From CAIWHR01 sp035541655 (GTDB taxonomy: Bacteria; Pseudomonadota; Gammaproteobacteria; Burkholderiales; Casimicrobiaceae): a stretch of DNA of 61,830 nt. The translations under genes were made by a program, and so were the position numbers. This document shows positions 1 to 8,109 of the stretch, piece by piece. Location: positions 1 through 61,830 of the forward strand of contig DATKMY010000138.1 in assembly GCA_035541655.1 (NCBI GenBank). The letters are read 5' to 3'. Under the pieces are notes generated by a model, which saw nothing but the letters and a program-made list of their open reading frames with translations, was not told where the DNA came from and made no database searches. The stretch's first letter is position 1; each line of letters opens with the position of its first letter.

Positions 1-336
1 CTTCTGCAGCGGATGCGGCTTCGCCGGCGTGCCGAGTCCTTCGAGCGTGACGACCTTCTTGCCGGCCACCGTGGAGACGGCGATCGTGCACGAGCGTACG
101 GCTACGCCGTCGACGTGCACCGTGCACGCCCCGCATTGCCCGACCCCGCAGCCGAAGCGTGGGCCGTGCAGACCGAGGTTGTCGACCGGCGCAACGCTTC
201 GATCCCGAACGAACCATTTGCGTCGTCCCGCGTGGCAGCATCGGGGGCGAAGAGAACCTCTCGGCCCTTTTCGGGCCGCCTCGGCCCCGCATGCGCCAAG
301 CCTCGCTCTCCGCAAACTCGCCCGCCTCGCGCACAT
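1..336 (-). CDS. [2Fe-2S] small subunit of a xanthine-dehydrogenase-type hydroxylase, partial, N-terminus abnormal
   Basis: The reading frame runs off the left edge. It encodes the plant-ferredoxin-like [2Fe-2S] motif C-x4-C-x2-C (RFGCGVGQCGAC followed by TVHVDG), typical of the small electron-transfer subunit of molybdenum hydroxylases such as isoquinoline 1-oxidoreductase, CO dehydrogenase CoxS and xanthine dehydrogenase. Family-like sequence starts only at about base 186 (VDNLGLHGPRFGC). The usual first 30-40 residues, which begin the beta-grasp fold, are not seen in any frame upstream. The only in-frame ATG is at 336 and gives an Arg/Cys-rich leader unlike the family; it would also overlap the divergent transporter start at 291. 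The gene may be 5'-truncated or frameshifted, or have an unusual start. The family call is solid; the state of the 5' end is not. Confidence 0.6.
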   Translation of the reverse strand, partial: MCARRASLRRARLGACGAEAARKGPRGSLRPRCCHAGRRKWFVRDRSVAPVDNLGLHGPRFGCGVGQCGACTVHVDGVAVRSCTIAVSTVAGKKVVTLEGLGTPAKPHPLQK

Positions 337-1580
337 TCTTCGGCCGCTGGGTCGTGCGCGCGGCTTTTGTGCTGGCGATCTTCGGCTGGGGCGTCGGCCT
401 CTACGGTCCACCAGTCTTTTTGCATGCCGTCATCGTGCGCACCGGCTGGCCGCTCGTCACGGTTTCCTCCGCGGTGACGCTGCACTTTCTTTTCGGCGCG
501 CTCGTCGTCGTCAATCTGCCGCGCGCGCATCGTCGTTTCGGCGTGCCGGCCACGATCGTCGCCGGCGCATGCATCACCGCGCTCGGCATTGTCGGCTGGG
601 CGAGCGCATCGGTGCCGTGGCAGCTCTTCGCGTCGGCGATCGCGAGCGGCGCCGGCTGGGTCGCGATGGGCGCGGTCGCCGTCAACGCGGTGATCGCGCC
701 TTGGTACGAGCGCACACGGCCGATCGCGCTGGCGAAGGCGTACAACGGCGCGAGCATCGGCGGCGTGATCTTCTCGCCGCTGTGGGTCGCGTCGATCGCG
801 AGCGCGGGCTTCCTGGCGGCCGGCGTGGCAGTCGGTATGACGACGATCTTCGTCGTTGCGATGCTCGCCCGCTTCGTCTTTGGGAAGACACCGGCCGAGC
901 TCGGCCAGCGCTGCGACGGCGACGACGCTGGCGGCGGGCCTGTCCTCTTGATTTCGGCGGGCGCCCCTCCGTTGCCCGGCAGGACGCTGTGGCAGGACCG
1001 CAAATTCCTGACGCTCTCCGCGGGGATGGCGACGGGTCTATTCGTGCAAATCGGACTCGTCGCGCACCTTTTCAATCTGCTCGCTCCGGTGGCAGGGGCA
1101 CAAGCCGCAGGCCTCGCGATGGGGATCGCAACCGCAGCGGCGATTCTGGGCCGCGTCCTCGTCGCACGGGCTCTCGGGCCTGGAAAGGATCGGCGCCTCG
1201 CCGCCTGCGCGGCCTATGCGGTGCAACTCGTCGGCGTCCTCGTGCTCGCTAGCGCGAGCGAGCAGCACCTCGGATGGATTCTGGTGGGCGTCCTGCTCTT
1301 CGGCTGCGGAATCGGCAATGCAACGTCGCTTCCTCCGCTGATCGCACAGGTCGAGTTCACGAAGGCCGACCTGCCGCGCGTCATCGCGCTCGTCGTCGGA
1401 ATCGCGCAGGCCACCTATGCGTTCGCGCCCGCTGCGTTCGGTGCATTGCTTACGATCGTGGACGGCGACGCCCCGCGCTTCGGGCATGGAACCAGCGCGT
1501 TCTTCGTCGTCGCGGCGATTCTCCAGAGTGTCGCGATTGGCTGCTTCGGCATCGGCCGGCGGCCGCGAGCGCCTCGCTAG
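291..1580 (+). CDS. MFS transporter, monocarboxylate/oxalate-formate antiporter-like
   Basis: The 429-residue protein has about twelve hydrophobic segments, beginning with VVRAAFVLAIFGWGVGLYGP near residue 25, and a central polar loop near residues 205-240 (GQRCDGDDAGG). This is the major facilitator superfamily layout. The glycine-rich first helix and the overall shape resemble monocarboxylate or oxalate/formate-type MFS proteins, so an inner-membrane carrier for a small organic acid is plausible; the substrate cannot be read. I chose the ATG at 291 (MRQASL) because an upstream start at 159 would add a 44-residue non-hydrophobic leader antisense to the neighbouring ferredoxin gene. It is divergent from that gene. 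Confidence 0.85.
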   Translation: MRQASLSANSPASRTFFGRWVVRAAFVLAIFGWGVGLYGPPVFLHAVIVRTGWPLVTVSSAVTLHFLFGALVVVNLPRAHRRFGVPATIVAGACITALGIVGWASASVPWQLFASAIASGAGWVAMGAVAVNAVIAPWYERTRPIALAKAYNGASIGGVIFSPLWVASIASAGFLAAGVAVGMTTIFVVAMLARFVFGKTPAELGQRCDGDDAGGGPVLLISAGAPPLPGRTLWQDRKFLTLSAGMATGLFVQIGLVAHLFNLLAPVAGAQAAGLAMGIATAAAILGRVLVARALGPGKDRRLAACAAYAVQLVGVLVLASASEQHLGWILVGVLLFGCGIGNATSLPPLIAQVEFTKADLPRVIALVVGIAQATYAFAPAAFGALLTIVDGDAPRFGHGTSAFFVVAAILQSVAIGCFGIGRRPRAPR

Positions 1581-1778
1581 CCATCGCGGTCGCGAGCGTC
1601 GTCGGTCGCTCGCGGAATCCGTCGCCGGAATCGGTCGCACGCCCAAGTCGGAGAAAGCCCGATTTTCAGCGCGCGTCGAACCCCGCTTTCCGCGACGCGG
1701 TCTACGCATCAGGCGCGAGCAATGTCCGCGCCGATTTCCATTTCCGAGGCGAGAAGCCTCGCACGAAAGGAGAAATCG

Positions 1779-2093
1779 ATGAATTTGCACATTCGCAAGC
1801 TCGCCGCCGCTTCGCTGCTCGCCGCCGGGACCGTCGCCGCACCGCAGCTCTCCACGGCTGCCATCGACATCGAAGTCGGGATCGGGCCGCCTCCGCCGCG
1901 CTACGAAGTGGTACCGGCGCCGCGCCCCGGCTACGTCTGGGGCCAAGGCTACTGGGGCTGGGACGGCCACAAACACGTCTGGCACTCCGGTCACTGGATG
2001 AAGGAACATCACGGCGAGCACTGGGTCGCGGAGAACTGGGAACACCGCGGCGATCACTGGTATTTCCACGGCGGCCACTGGGACCGCAACTAG
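1779..2093 (+). CDS. YXWGXW repeat-containing small exported protein
   Basis: The 104-residue protein has a clear Sec signal peptide (MNLHIRKLAAASLLAAG, cleavage near STAA). A mature part follows that is rich in Trp, His, Gly and Tyr, with repeats such as YVWGQGYWGWDG, WHSGHW and WYFHGGHWDRN. This is the WXXGXW/YXWGXW family common in beta- and gammaproteobacteria, probably periplasmic and of unknown function. The ATG at 1779 is preceded by a good Shine-Dalgarno (GAAAGGAG at 1764-1771); the longer in-frame start at 1722 would bury the signal peptide. A strong hairpin follows the stop. The many His residues could bind metal, but that is inference. Confidence 0.85.
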   Translation: MNLHIRKLAAASLLAAGTVAAPQLSTAAIDIEVGIGPPPPRYEVVPAPRPGYVWGQGYWGWDGHKHVWHSGHWMKEHHGEHWVAENWEHRGDHWYFHGGHWDRN

Positions 2094-2117
2094 CGGGGCC
2101 ACAACGAGCCCGCGTTC

Positions 2118-2141
2118 CCGGCAAGCCCATCGGCTTGCCGG
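2118..2141. terminator. perfect 10-bp hairpin between convergent genes
   Basis: CCGGCAAGCC (2118-2127) and GGCTTGCCGG (2132-2141) form a perfect stem with a four-base loop. It lies between a plus-strand gene ending at 2093 and a minus-strand gene ending at 2187. No T tract follows on either strand, so it is either a bidirectional transcript-end hairpin or a weak terminator. Confidence 0.55.
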
Positions 2142-2186
2142 TGCATGCGCAGGACGAATCAGCGCGCGCCGGAACGCGGCGCGGAC

Positions 2187-2825
2187 CTAACGCCGCGCAA
2201 AACTGGCGCTCATCGGCCCGCCGGGCGGGCGCGATCCCGTTCCCGGCGGCGGCCGTCCCGCGCCGGGCCCGTGCCCGGGGAGCGGGTTCGCGATCGGGTA
2301 CCTTCCGCGGCCGAAGTCCCTTTGATGGAACCCCGATGTTCGGACGACGACGATACTCGGCAGGTACCAAAATGGCGCGTAGCCGTAGCCCAAACCGCAT
2401 CCGAACCACGACGGATCGCATCCGTAGCCATACGCGTTGCCGTACCCATAGTCGGGCGCAGGTGCGCCGTCGGGTGGATACGCATACTGCACCGGCGGTT
2501 GCGCGGTGGCGCTCGCGTAGACGATCGTCGGCGGCGTTTGCCGCTTCGCGAGCTCGACCTCCAGCTCGAGCTGCCTCAGCCGATCGTTGAGCGCTTGCAG
2601 ATCGGGCTGCGGCGCGGAGCCTACCGCGAGCGGCATCGGGACCAGCGGCTGCGGCGTCTCGCGCACGATGCTCGTGACCTTCACGCCGTCGGGCGGCGCC
2701 AGATTGCTGATGTTGACCCGGCCATTTGCGTCGGTCCACGTATAGATATCGGCACGCGCGGGCGGGACGCTCAGCGCGAGGCCGACCAGCGTCGCGAGAA
2801 CTATCGGAAAAAAACGTGCAGCCGT
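2187..2825 (-). CDS. DUF4124-domain exported protein, apparent ACG start
   Basis: About 212 residues. A textbook signal peptide (AARFFPIVLATLVGLALS, cleavage after ARA) leads into DIYTWTDANGRVNISN, the DUF4124 signature of small proteobacterial envelope proteins. A coiled-coil-like stretch (LQALNDRLRQLELEVELAKR) and a Tyr/Gly/Pro-rich tail follow. A strong Shine-Dalgarno (AAGGAG, 2832-2837) sits six bases before an ACG codon at 2825, exactly where the start should be. No ATG, GTG or TTG lies in frame between it and the signal peptide. The alternative in-frame start at 2978 would add a 51-residue Arg-rich leader crossing the Shine-Dalgarno. The function of the family is unknown. Confidence 0.7.
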   Translation of the reverse strand, partial: TAARFFPIVLATLVGLALSVPPARADIYTWTDANGRVNISNLAPPDGVKVTSIVRETPQPLVPMPLAVGSAPQPDLQALNDRLRQLELEVELAKRQTPPTIVYASATAQPPVQYAYPPDGAPAPDYGYGNAYGYGCDPSWFGCGLGYGYAPFWYLPSIVVVRTSGFHQRDFGRGRYPIANPLPGHGPGAGRPPPGTGSRPPGGPMSASFARR

Positions 2826-2976
2826 GATGTGCTCCTTGAACGCCCTGCGTTTGATTCTAGGCCGTCGCTCGTGAGGCGGGTACGCCGCCTGTCGCCTCGT
2901 CGCCAGAGGTCGAACGTGTTGCCACGCTCGCCGTGGACCGTTCCGAAACCAGCAGGACTCGAGTCCGCCCGAGCGC

Positions 2977-3006
2977 AAAAGAAAGCGGCCGCGCGAGGGC
3001 GGCCGC
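2977..3006 (-). terminator. Rho-independent terminator
   Basis: Read on the minus strand, GCGGCCGC (3006-2999), a six-base loop and GCGGCCGC (2992-2985) form a very stable stem. It is followed at once by TTTCTTTT (2984-2977). It closes whatever is transcribed leftwards from about 3.0-3.3 kb and separates it from the DUF4124 gene. Confidence 0.75.
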
Positions 3007-3014
3007 CGTGTCGT

Positions 3015-3116
3015 TCACGTCAGACTGGGGAGGAGTCCGTCCTTGTCGATTTCCCAGCATTCGCCCATGGGCTGATAGCTCGACCACCGGCTTGCGCCGT
3101 TGTCGCGGAATCGACA
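3015..3116 (-). pseudogene. short protein-like frame without a start codon
   Basis: Just upstream of the terminator, a minus-strand frame ends SSYQPMGECWEIDKDG followed by LLPSLT and TGA (3015-3017). It reads like real protein, with Trp, Cys and a balanced composition unlike the Arg-rich shadow frames. It is open for only 33 codons after an in-frame TGA at 3117-3119 and has no ATG, GTG or TTG before the internal ATG at 3068. A one-base frameshift would connect it to an ATG at about 3118. It may be a decayed or frameshifted small gene, or part of a non-coding transcript. Apart from this frame and the terminator, I see nothing in the 2826-3274 gap. Confidence 0.35.
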
Positions 3117-3274
3117 TCAGATGATGTGAACGACGGCGCCATGATCGTCTGCCTGCCCGCGCTGCAGCGATCGGCGCAAGGCCCATTTCCTCGTCGGCGA
3201 ATTCCTACGAATGTCGGGCCGTTCGCGGCAGCATGGGGACGGCCTGTGCGCCACGCCAGCGAGGCCGGTGCGGA

Positions 3275-3937
3275 TCAATAGCGTCCGATCCGGTCCGAAA
3301 CGGGCGCACGCCGCACTCGCGCTTCGGGCTTGAGCTCCAGCGTCCAGCGGAGCTCCGCCGTTCGCGCGCGACCGAGGTCGACCGGCTTGCGCGTCGCGTC
3401 CTCCGGCCCCTCGAGCTGCGGATGCCAGACGCGGACGACGTAGGCACGCTGTGGCAAATCGCCGAGCGTCGCTTTGCCGTCAGGGCCGGTTTTCGCGAAG
3501 TACGGCGACTCCGATACGTAAACGAAGCCCACCATCCAGTCGTGAATGTTGCAGCCGAGAACGACGACTCCCGGCTTGTCGAAGACGATTGGTTGCGCGG
3601 GCACGCCGGCATAGAGCGGCAACTCAAAGCGCTTCGCCGGAGAGAAGGAATAGACCTGATGACGGACGTTGTCGTTGTTGGGAAAGCTCACCGAGGTGCC
3701 GACGAGCACCACTTGAACCCTCGGCACGAACTCCTTGTCGACCTGGTCGACCACGTCCTCGCGCGCCTTGGCCGGTGCGCGCACGGCCCCTCCGGCGGGG
3801 ACGGCTACGACCACCGCATCGGCAACCGGCCTGCCCTGTTGATCGACGACGCTCGCCACGATCTCGGCGCTCTGTGCAAATGACGCACCTGCCCAGGCGC
3901 CCCAGGCCAAGACAACCGATCGCAGCGAGTTTCTCAT
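3275..3937 (-). CDS. cupredoxin-like 'methylamine utilization' periplasmic protein
   Basis: The 220-residue protein has a signal peptide (MRNSLRSVVLAWGAWAGASFAQSA) and a plastocyanin/cupredoxin-type fold. A His in NVRHQVYSFS and a C-terminal ligand cluster C-x2-H-x2-M (GCNIHDWM) together give the His-Cys-His-Met set of a type-1 copper site. Proteins of this kind are often annotated as methylamine utilization protein, although no methylamine dehydrogenase genes are present here. The ATG at 3937 has GAGGG in front; a TTG at 3952 overlaps the stop of the upstream outer-membrane gene, so the two are one transcriptional unit. It is probably a periplasmic copper electron carrier or copper-binding sensor partner. 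Confidence 0.75.
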   Translation of the reverse strand: MRNSLRSVVLAWGAWAGASFAQSAEIVASVVDQQGRPVADAVVVAVPAGGAVRAPAKAREDVVDQVDKEFVPRVQVVLVGTSVSFPNNDNVRHQVYSFSPAKRFELPLYAGVPAQPIVFDKPGVVVLGCNIHDWMVGFVYVSESPYFAKTGPDGKATLGDLPQRAYVVRVWHPQLEGPEDATRKPVDLGRARTAELRWTLELKPEARVRRAPVSDRIGRY

Positions 3938-3948
3938 TAGGCCCTCGG

Positions 3949-4998
3949 TCAAAAGCGGTAAGCGAACGCCACGCCGGTGTTGTAGCTCCGGTACTCGAGG
4001 TCGTACGGCGAGTGCGTGAGCTCGTAGCGATAGTGAAAGTTGAGCGATGAGCGGTCGCTCAGCGCCCAGCTGAGCGCCGCGCCAAGCATCGAAGTCGTCC
4101 CGCGTAAACGATACGCGTACAGCTCGTCCTGGTTGAACGCGGGATCCTCGGCGATCGCGCTCGACGCGAGGAAAACCGGAAGCGACGCCTCCGACGTCGA
4201 TTCCACGTCGCCGCGGCGGATCGATCCGCTCAAGCCGAGCAGCCAGGCATCGTCGATCGCGTAGCCCATGCGGAAATACGCGCTTTGCCCGGTAAGCTCG
4301 AACACCTTGCCTGAAATGCCGGACACGACGGGCTCGCCCTTCGGTGCGAAACGACGATCATAGGCAACGCCCACCGCCGCGTCGAACGACTCGGTGAAGC
4401 GCCGACCCACCTCGGCGCGCAAATCGAAACGCGCGCCGGTACGAACGTCGGCGCGGTAGTCGTCGTACGAGCCGGTCGCCACGAACGCCACCCAGGGCGC
4501 GCCCCATCCGAGCCCGAGCTTGTGCCGATACACCATCGAGCCGCCGACGCCGGCGACGTTGAGCCCGGTGTAGCGGTCGTAGGCCTCTCCGCGTAAGTCG
4601 AGGGTTACCGTCAACCCATCGTCGCCTGTCAGTGCGAAGAATTGCCCGACGCTCGCGTCCAAAGCCACGGCCCAATCGGGACGAACGTCCGGTCCGCTTG
4701 GCGCACGCGTCAGGTTGCTGTCGAAGAGAGCTTCGACGTTCGCGTCCAAAAGCCATTCGGCCGACGCGGGTGCCGCGTTGGCGACGAGCGCAATCGCGCT
4801 CGCGGCAATCGCCGCACGACCGCTGCGCCGACGCGAGCCGATGGCGTGGCGCCACGACGCGCGCGCTTCGGACCGCGGCGAATTCGAGGATACGGCGGCA
4901 GGGATCTTGCTTGCCAAGCGGCCGCACGCGCGCAAGATCCGTACCCTTGCGGCGACAGGGCCGGTGCATTCGATGCCGGATGGGTGGGACTTCCACAA
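3949..4998 (-). CDS. outer-membrane beta-barrel protein, unknown family
   Basis: Up to 349 residues. A hydrophobic export segment (AAIAASAIALVANAAPASA) precedes EWLLDANVEALFDSNLTRA. Alternating amphipathic strands then run to a C-terminal aromatic end (GVAFAYRF), typical of outer-membrane barrels. The predicted start at 4998 leaves a long polar leader; no better in-frame ATG or GTG lies just before the signal segment, so the start is uncertain. It lies directly upstream of the cupredoxin gene with overlapping ends and is divergent from the GGDEF-EAL gene. It could be a porin-like channel or a surface structure; no specific family is recognised. Confidence 0.65.
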   Translation of the reverse strand: MWKSHPSGIECTGPVAARVRILRACGRLASKIPAAVSSNSPRSEARASWRHAIGSRRRSGRAAIAASAIALVANAAPASAEWLLDANVEALFDSNLTRAPSGPDVRPDWAVALDASVGQFFALTGDDGLTVTLDLRGEAYDRYTGLNVAGVGGSMVYRHKLGLGWGAPWVAFVATGSYDDYRADVRTGARFDLRAEVGRRFTESFDAAVGVAYDRRFAPKGEPVVSGISGKVFELTGQSAYFRMGYAIDDAWLLGLSGSIRRGDVESTSEASLPVFLASSAIAEDPAFNQDELYAYRLRGTTSMLGAALSWALSDRSSLNFHYRYELTHSPYDLEYRSYNTGVAFAYRF

Positions 4999-5175
4999 CC
5001 ATTTGAAAACGATGAGTAATCAGCGCAGGGGTCGCCGTCGCATTCAGCGCGGGAAGCGATTCGCGGTGTATAGCACAGGCTGTTCGATCCAATCTGCCGC
5101 CAGCTTTGTGCCACTGCGCGGCGGTGGGCAACTTCGTTTGCCGGCGCGGGGACGCTGAGCAGCTCGGAGCCGCCG

Positions 5176-7566
5176 ATGCCGTTCGCGAGCGCCATGATTC
5201 GCAGCCTGCAAGCGAGGATCTTCGCGCTGTTCCTGCTGCTCGTCGTTGTCGTCCAGATCGGCGGTTTCGTGCTGATCAATTCCGCGGGCGTGGCAGCCGC
5301 GCGCAAATCGGGGAGTGCGGAGATCGACGCCGGAGCGCGCGTCTTCGATCGCTTTCTCAATCAGGATACCGAGCGGCTGATTCAGGGCGCGCGGCTGCTC
5401 ACCGGCGATTATGCATTTCGCGAAGCGGTGGCCACCGGCGACAGGGCGACGCTCGCGTCGGCGCTCGCAAATCACGGCAGGCGGATCGACGCCGCCCTGA
5501 TGATGTTGATCGGGTTGGATAAGCAGGTGATCGCCGACACGCTGGACAATGCCCCGGGTGAACGTTTTGCCTTTCCCGAGCTGCTCGACCGAGACGAGTC
5601 GCCGCAGCAGGCGCCCGCCATGGTGCTCGTCCACGGTCAGCTCTATCAGCTCGTCGTCGTCCCCGTCCTGGCCCCGCTGCCGGTCGCGTGGCTTGCCGTA
5701 GGGTTCGCCGTCGACGACGCGCTCGCGCAGGATCTTCATCGCCTCACGCGGTTGCAGGTGTCGTTCCTGACCCGGCAGGGGGACGAGCGATGGCGAGTCC
5801 AGTCGAGCACGTTACCGGCGAGCGAGCGCTCGCGGCTCGTGGACGAAATTGCTGCGCGCCGCTTCGCCGCCAATGATCCCGATGGCAACGCCGCCTACAG
5901 CGACGACTCGATCACGCGTGTGCTGGATCTTTCGCTGCGGCCCGGCGCGAGCGTCGTCGCCGTGCTGCAGGAACCTCTGTCCGTCGCGCTCGAGCCGTTC
6001 TGGCAGCTGCAGCGCCGGCTCACGCTGATCTCGGTCCTCGGCGTCGTCGTTTCGATCGTCGCCAGCATCGCCATCGCGCGCGGGATCGGACGGCCGGTTC
6101 GCGATCTCGCCGGCGTTGCGCGCCGCATCGCGAGCGGCGACTACACGCCGGTGCCGCTCGAGGCGCGCAACGACGAAATCGGCGATCTCGCCAACGCGTT
6201 CCGGGCGATGCAGGACGGAATCGTCACCCGCGAGTCGCGCATCTCGGATCTCGCTTACCGCGACCCGCTGACGGGCCTGCCGAACCGCGCGCTGTTCGTC
6301 GACCGACTCGATCAGCAGCTCGCGCTGGCGGCGCGCAACGGCACGCCGGTCGCGGTGTTGCTGATGGATCTCGACAACTTCAAATACGTCAACGACACGC
6401 TGGGCCATCCGATCGGCGATCTCCTTCTGCTCGAAGTCGCCGCTCGCCTCAAGGCGGTCGTTCGGCGTGCGGGCGATACGGTGGCTCGGCTGGGCGGCGA
6501 CGAGTTCGCCATCGTGTTGCCCGGCGACGGCGTGAGCGACACGCAGTGCGTCGGCGAGGCGATCCTACGCGTGCTCGAGGCGCCGATGACGCTCGAAGGG
6601 CATGTCGTGGATGTCGGCGCCAGCATCGGCATCGCCGCCTATCCGGTTCACGGCAACGAATCGTCGAAGCTCATGCGCCACGCCGACGTGGCGATGTACG
6701 AGGCGAAGCGCAGCAACCGTGGCATCGTCGTCTGGGACGATCAATACGACCAGCACAGCCTCGATCGCCTGTCGTTGATGAGCGACCTGCGCAAGGCCGT
6801 CGACAACGACGAACTCCTGCTCGTCTATCAGCCCAAGGTGTCGCTGGGCCCGGTCGGCGAGCACTACGTCGAGGCGCTCGTGCGCTGGCGACATCCGTCG
6901 CGCGGGCTCGTGCCGCCGGTCGAGTTCATCCCGTTCGCCGAGCAAACGGGTTACATCCGGGTAATCACACAGTGGGTGATTCGCTCGGCGGTCGCGCAGT
7001 GCGCGGAGTGGCGACGTCGCGGCCTGCCGATGAACGTCTCGATCAATCTTTCGGCGCGCGATCTCGTCGACCCGGAGCTTCCCGCCCGGTTCGAGGCCGC
7101 GCTCGAGCGCGCGCATTGCAAGGCGCAATGGATATCGCTCGAGATCACCGAAAGCGCGATCCTCGATGATCCGGGCCACGCGATCAGGAATCTCGAGCGC
7201 ATGTCGGCGCTGGGATGCAAGCTCGCGATCGACGACTATGGAACCGGCTATTCATCGCTCGCCTACCTGCGGCGCCTGCCGGTGCACGAGCTCAAGATCG
7301 ACAAGTCGTTCGTCATCGGGCTGGCAAACGATGCGAACGACGCGATCATCGTGCGCTCGACGATCGAGCTCGGGCATAACATGGGGCTCGTCGTCGTCGC
7401 CGAGGGCGTCGAGAACGACGCGACGGTCGACCTGTTGCGCGCGCTCGGCTGCGACATGGTCCAGGGATTCGGCTTGAGCCGGCCGCTCATCGCGGCCGAC
7501 GCGGAGAACTGGGTGCGCGAATCCGCGTGGACCCAGCCGGCGGCGAGCCTGCGGCGCGTCGGCTGA
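5176..7566 (+). CDS. membrane GGDEF-EAL protein with periplasmic sensor and HAMP
   Basis: The 796-residue protein acts in cyclic di-GMP turnover. In order: transmembrane helix at about residues 10-32; a periplasmic sensor of about 250 residues resembling double-CACHE domains; a second transmembrane helix at about 288-312; HAMP at about 313-360 (RPVRDLAGVARRIASGDYTP); GGDEF at about 370-535 with intact RLGGDEF near residue 441; and EAL at about 545-790 with intact EAL in VEALVRWRHP, plus NLSARDL, DDYGTGYSS, KIDKSFV and EGVE. Both catalytic signatures are intact, so it could make or degrade c-di-GMP depending on the signal. The start at 5176 has GGAG six bases upstream. It is divergent from the cupredoxin/outer-membrane pair, which may supply or share its periplasmic cue (inference). 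Confidence 0.93.
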   Translation: MPFASAMIRSLQARIFALFLLLVVVVQIGGFVLINSAGVAAARKSGSAEIDAGARVFDRFLNQDTERLIQGARLLTGDYAFREAVATGDRATLASALANHGRRIDAALMMLIGLDKQVIADTLDNAPGERFAFPELLDRDESPQQAPAMVLVHGQLYQLVVVPVLAPLPVAWLAVGFAVDDALAQDLHRLTRLQVSFLTRQGDERWRVQSSTLPASERSRLVDEIAARRFAANDPDGNAAYSDDSITRVLDLSLRPGASVVAVLQEPLSVALEPFWQLQRRLTLISVLGVVVSIVASIAIARGIGRPVRDLAGVARRIASGDYTPVPLEARNDEIGDLANAFRAMQDGIVTRESRISDLAYRDPLTGLPNRALFVDRLDQQLALAARNGTPVAVLLMDLDNFKYVNDTLGHPIGDLLLLEVAARLKAVVRRAGDTVARLGGDEFAIVLPGDGVSDTQCVGEAILRVLEAPMTLEGHVVDVGASIGIAAYPVHGNESSKLMRHADVAMYEAKRSNRGIVVWDDQYDQHSLDRLSLMSDLRKAVDNDELLLVYQPKVSLGPVGEHYVEALVRWRHPSRGLVPPVEFIPFAEQTGYIRVITQWVIRSAVAQCAEWRRRGLPMNVSINLSARDLVDPELPARFEAALERAHCKAQWISLEITESAILDDPGHAIRNLERMSALGCKLAIDDYGTGYSSLAYLRRLPVHELKIDKSFVIGLANDANDAIIVRSTIELGHNMGLVVVAEGVENDATVDLLRALGCDMVQGFGLSRPLIAADAENWVRESAWTQPAASLRRVG

Positions 7567-8109
7567 GCAACAGCGCGGCTCCTGCGAGCAATCCACGGGC
7601 GCCGCGAAGAAGGCGCTACGAAGGGTTGCGCGCGGTTACGAACCAGGCGCTCGACGCCCCGAAGCGGACGCAAAGCTCGGCGTCGAACTCGACGCTGAAG
7701 GGCCATCATATGGAGACGCCCGGGTTCGGCCACGCGACCGTGCCCGGACGCCCGATCGAGAGCACGAAGACGAGGCGGCGAGCTCGGCTGCCCGAAGTGC
7801 GTAAACTGCGGTCACGATGCGGCGACCGGATTCGCGCTTGGGGCTGCCCCGGCCGAGGCGCCGACGCAGCGCCCCTTTGGCATGTGCGGCGCCTGGTCGA
7901 CTCGGCGTTCATCACGACACCGCCCGACGCGCGGCTTTCCTACTGCGGATTGCGGTTGTCGCTCACGGCGCCGGCGCCGTAACAAGCGGTAACAGATCGG
8001 TTTGCCGTCGCGGGGAACCAAAGGATAACAAGTGGTTACATAAGACACCCTGGCGGATTTCGCCAAATGGGAGAGAATCGCCCCGATCCGGGGCCTAAGA
8101 CACAAGCAG
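7567..8109. other. 543-bp intergenic region before the efflux operon
   Basis: No convincing gene is seen on either strand; open frames here are short and Arg/Pro-rich. The right-hand third is less GC-rich and holds the two direct-repeat boxes at 7979-8039 listed separately, so it is probably the promoter region of the pump operon. Confidence 0.6.
7979..8039 (+). promoter_or_regulatory. two CpxR-like direct-repeat boxes upstream of mdtA
   Basis: GTAACAAGCGGTAAC at 7979-7993 and ATAACAAGTGGTTAC at 8025-8039 are two related 15-base boxes with starts 46 bases apart, ending about 70 bases before mdtA. The first has the form GTAAC-N5-GTAAC, close to the enterobacterial CpxR consensus GTAAA-N5-GTAAA. 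Envelope-stress response regulators are known to act on mdtABC in E. coli. Assignment to CpxR here is inference. Confidence 0.45.
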
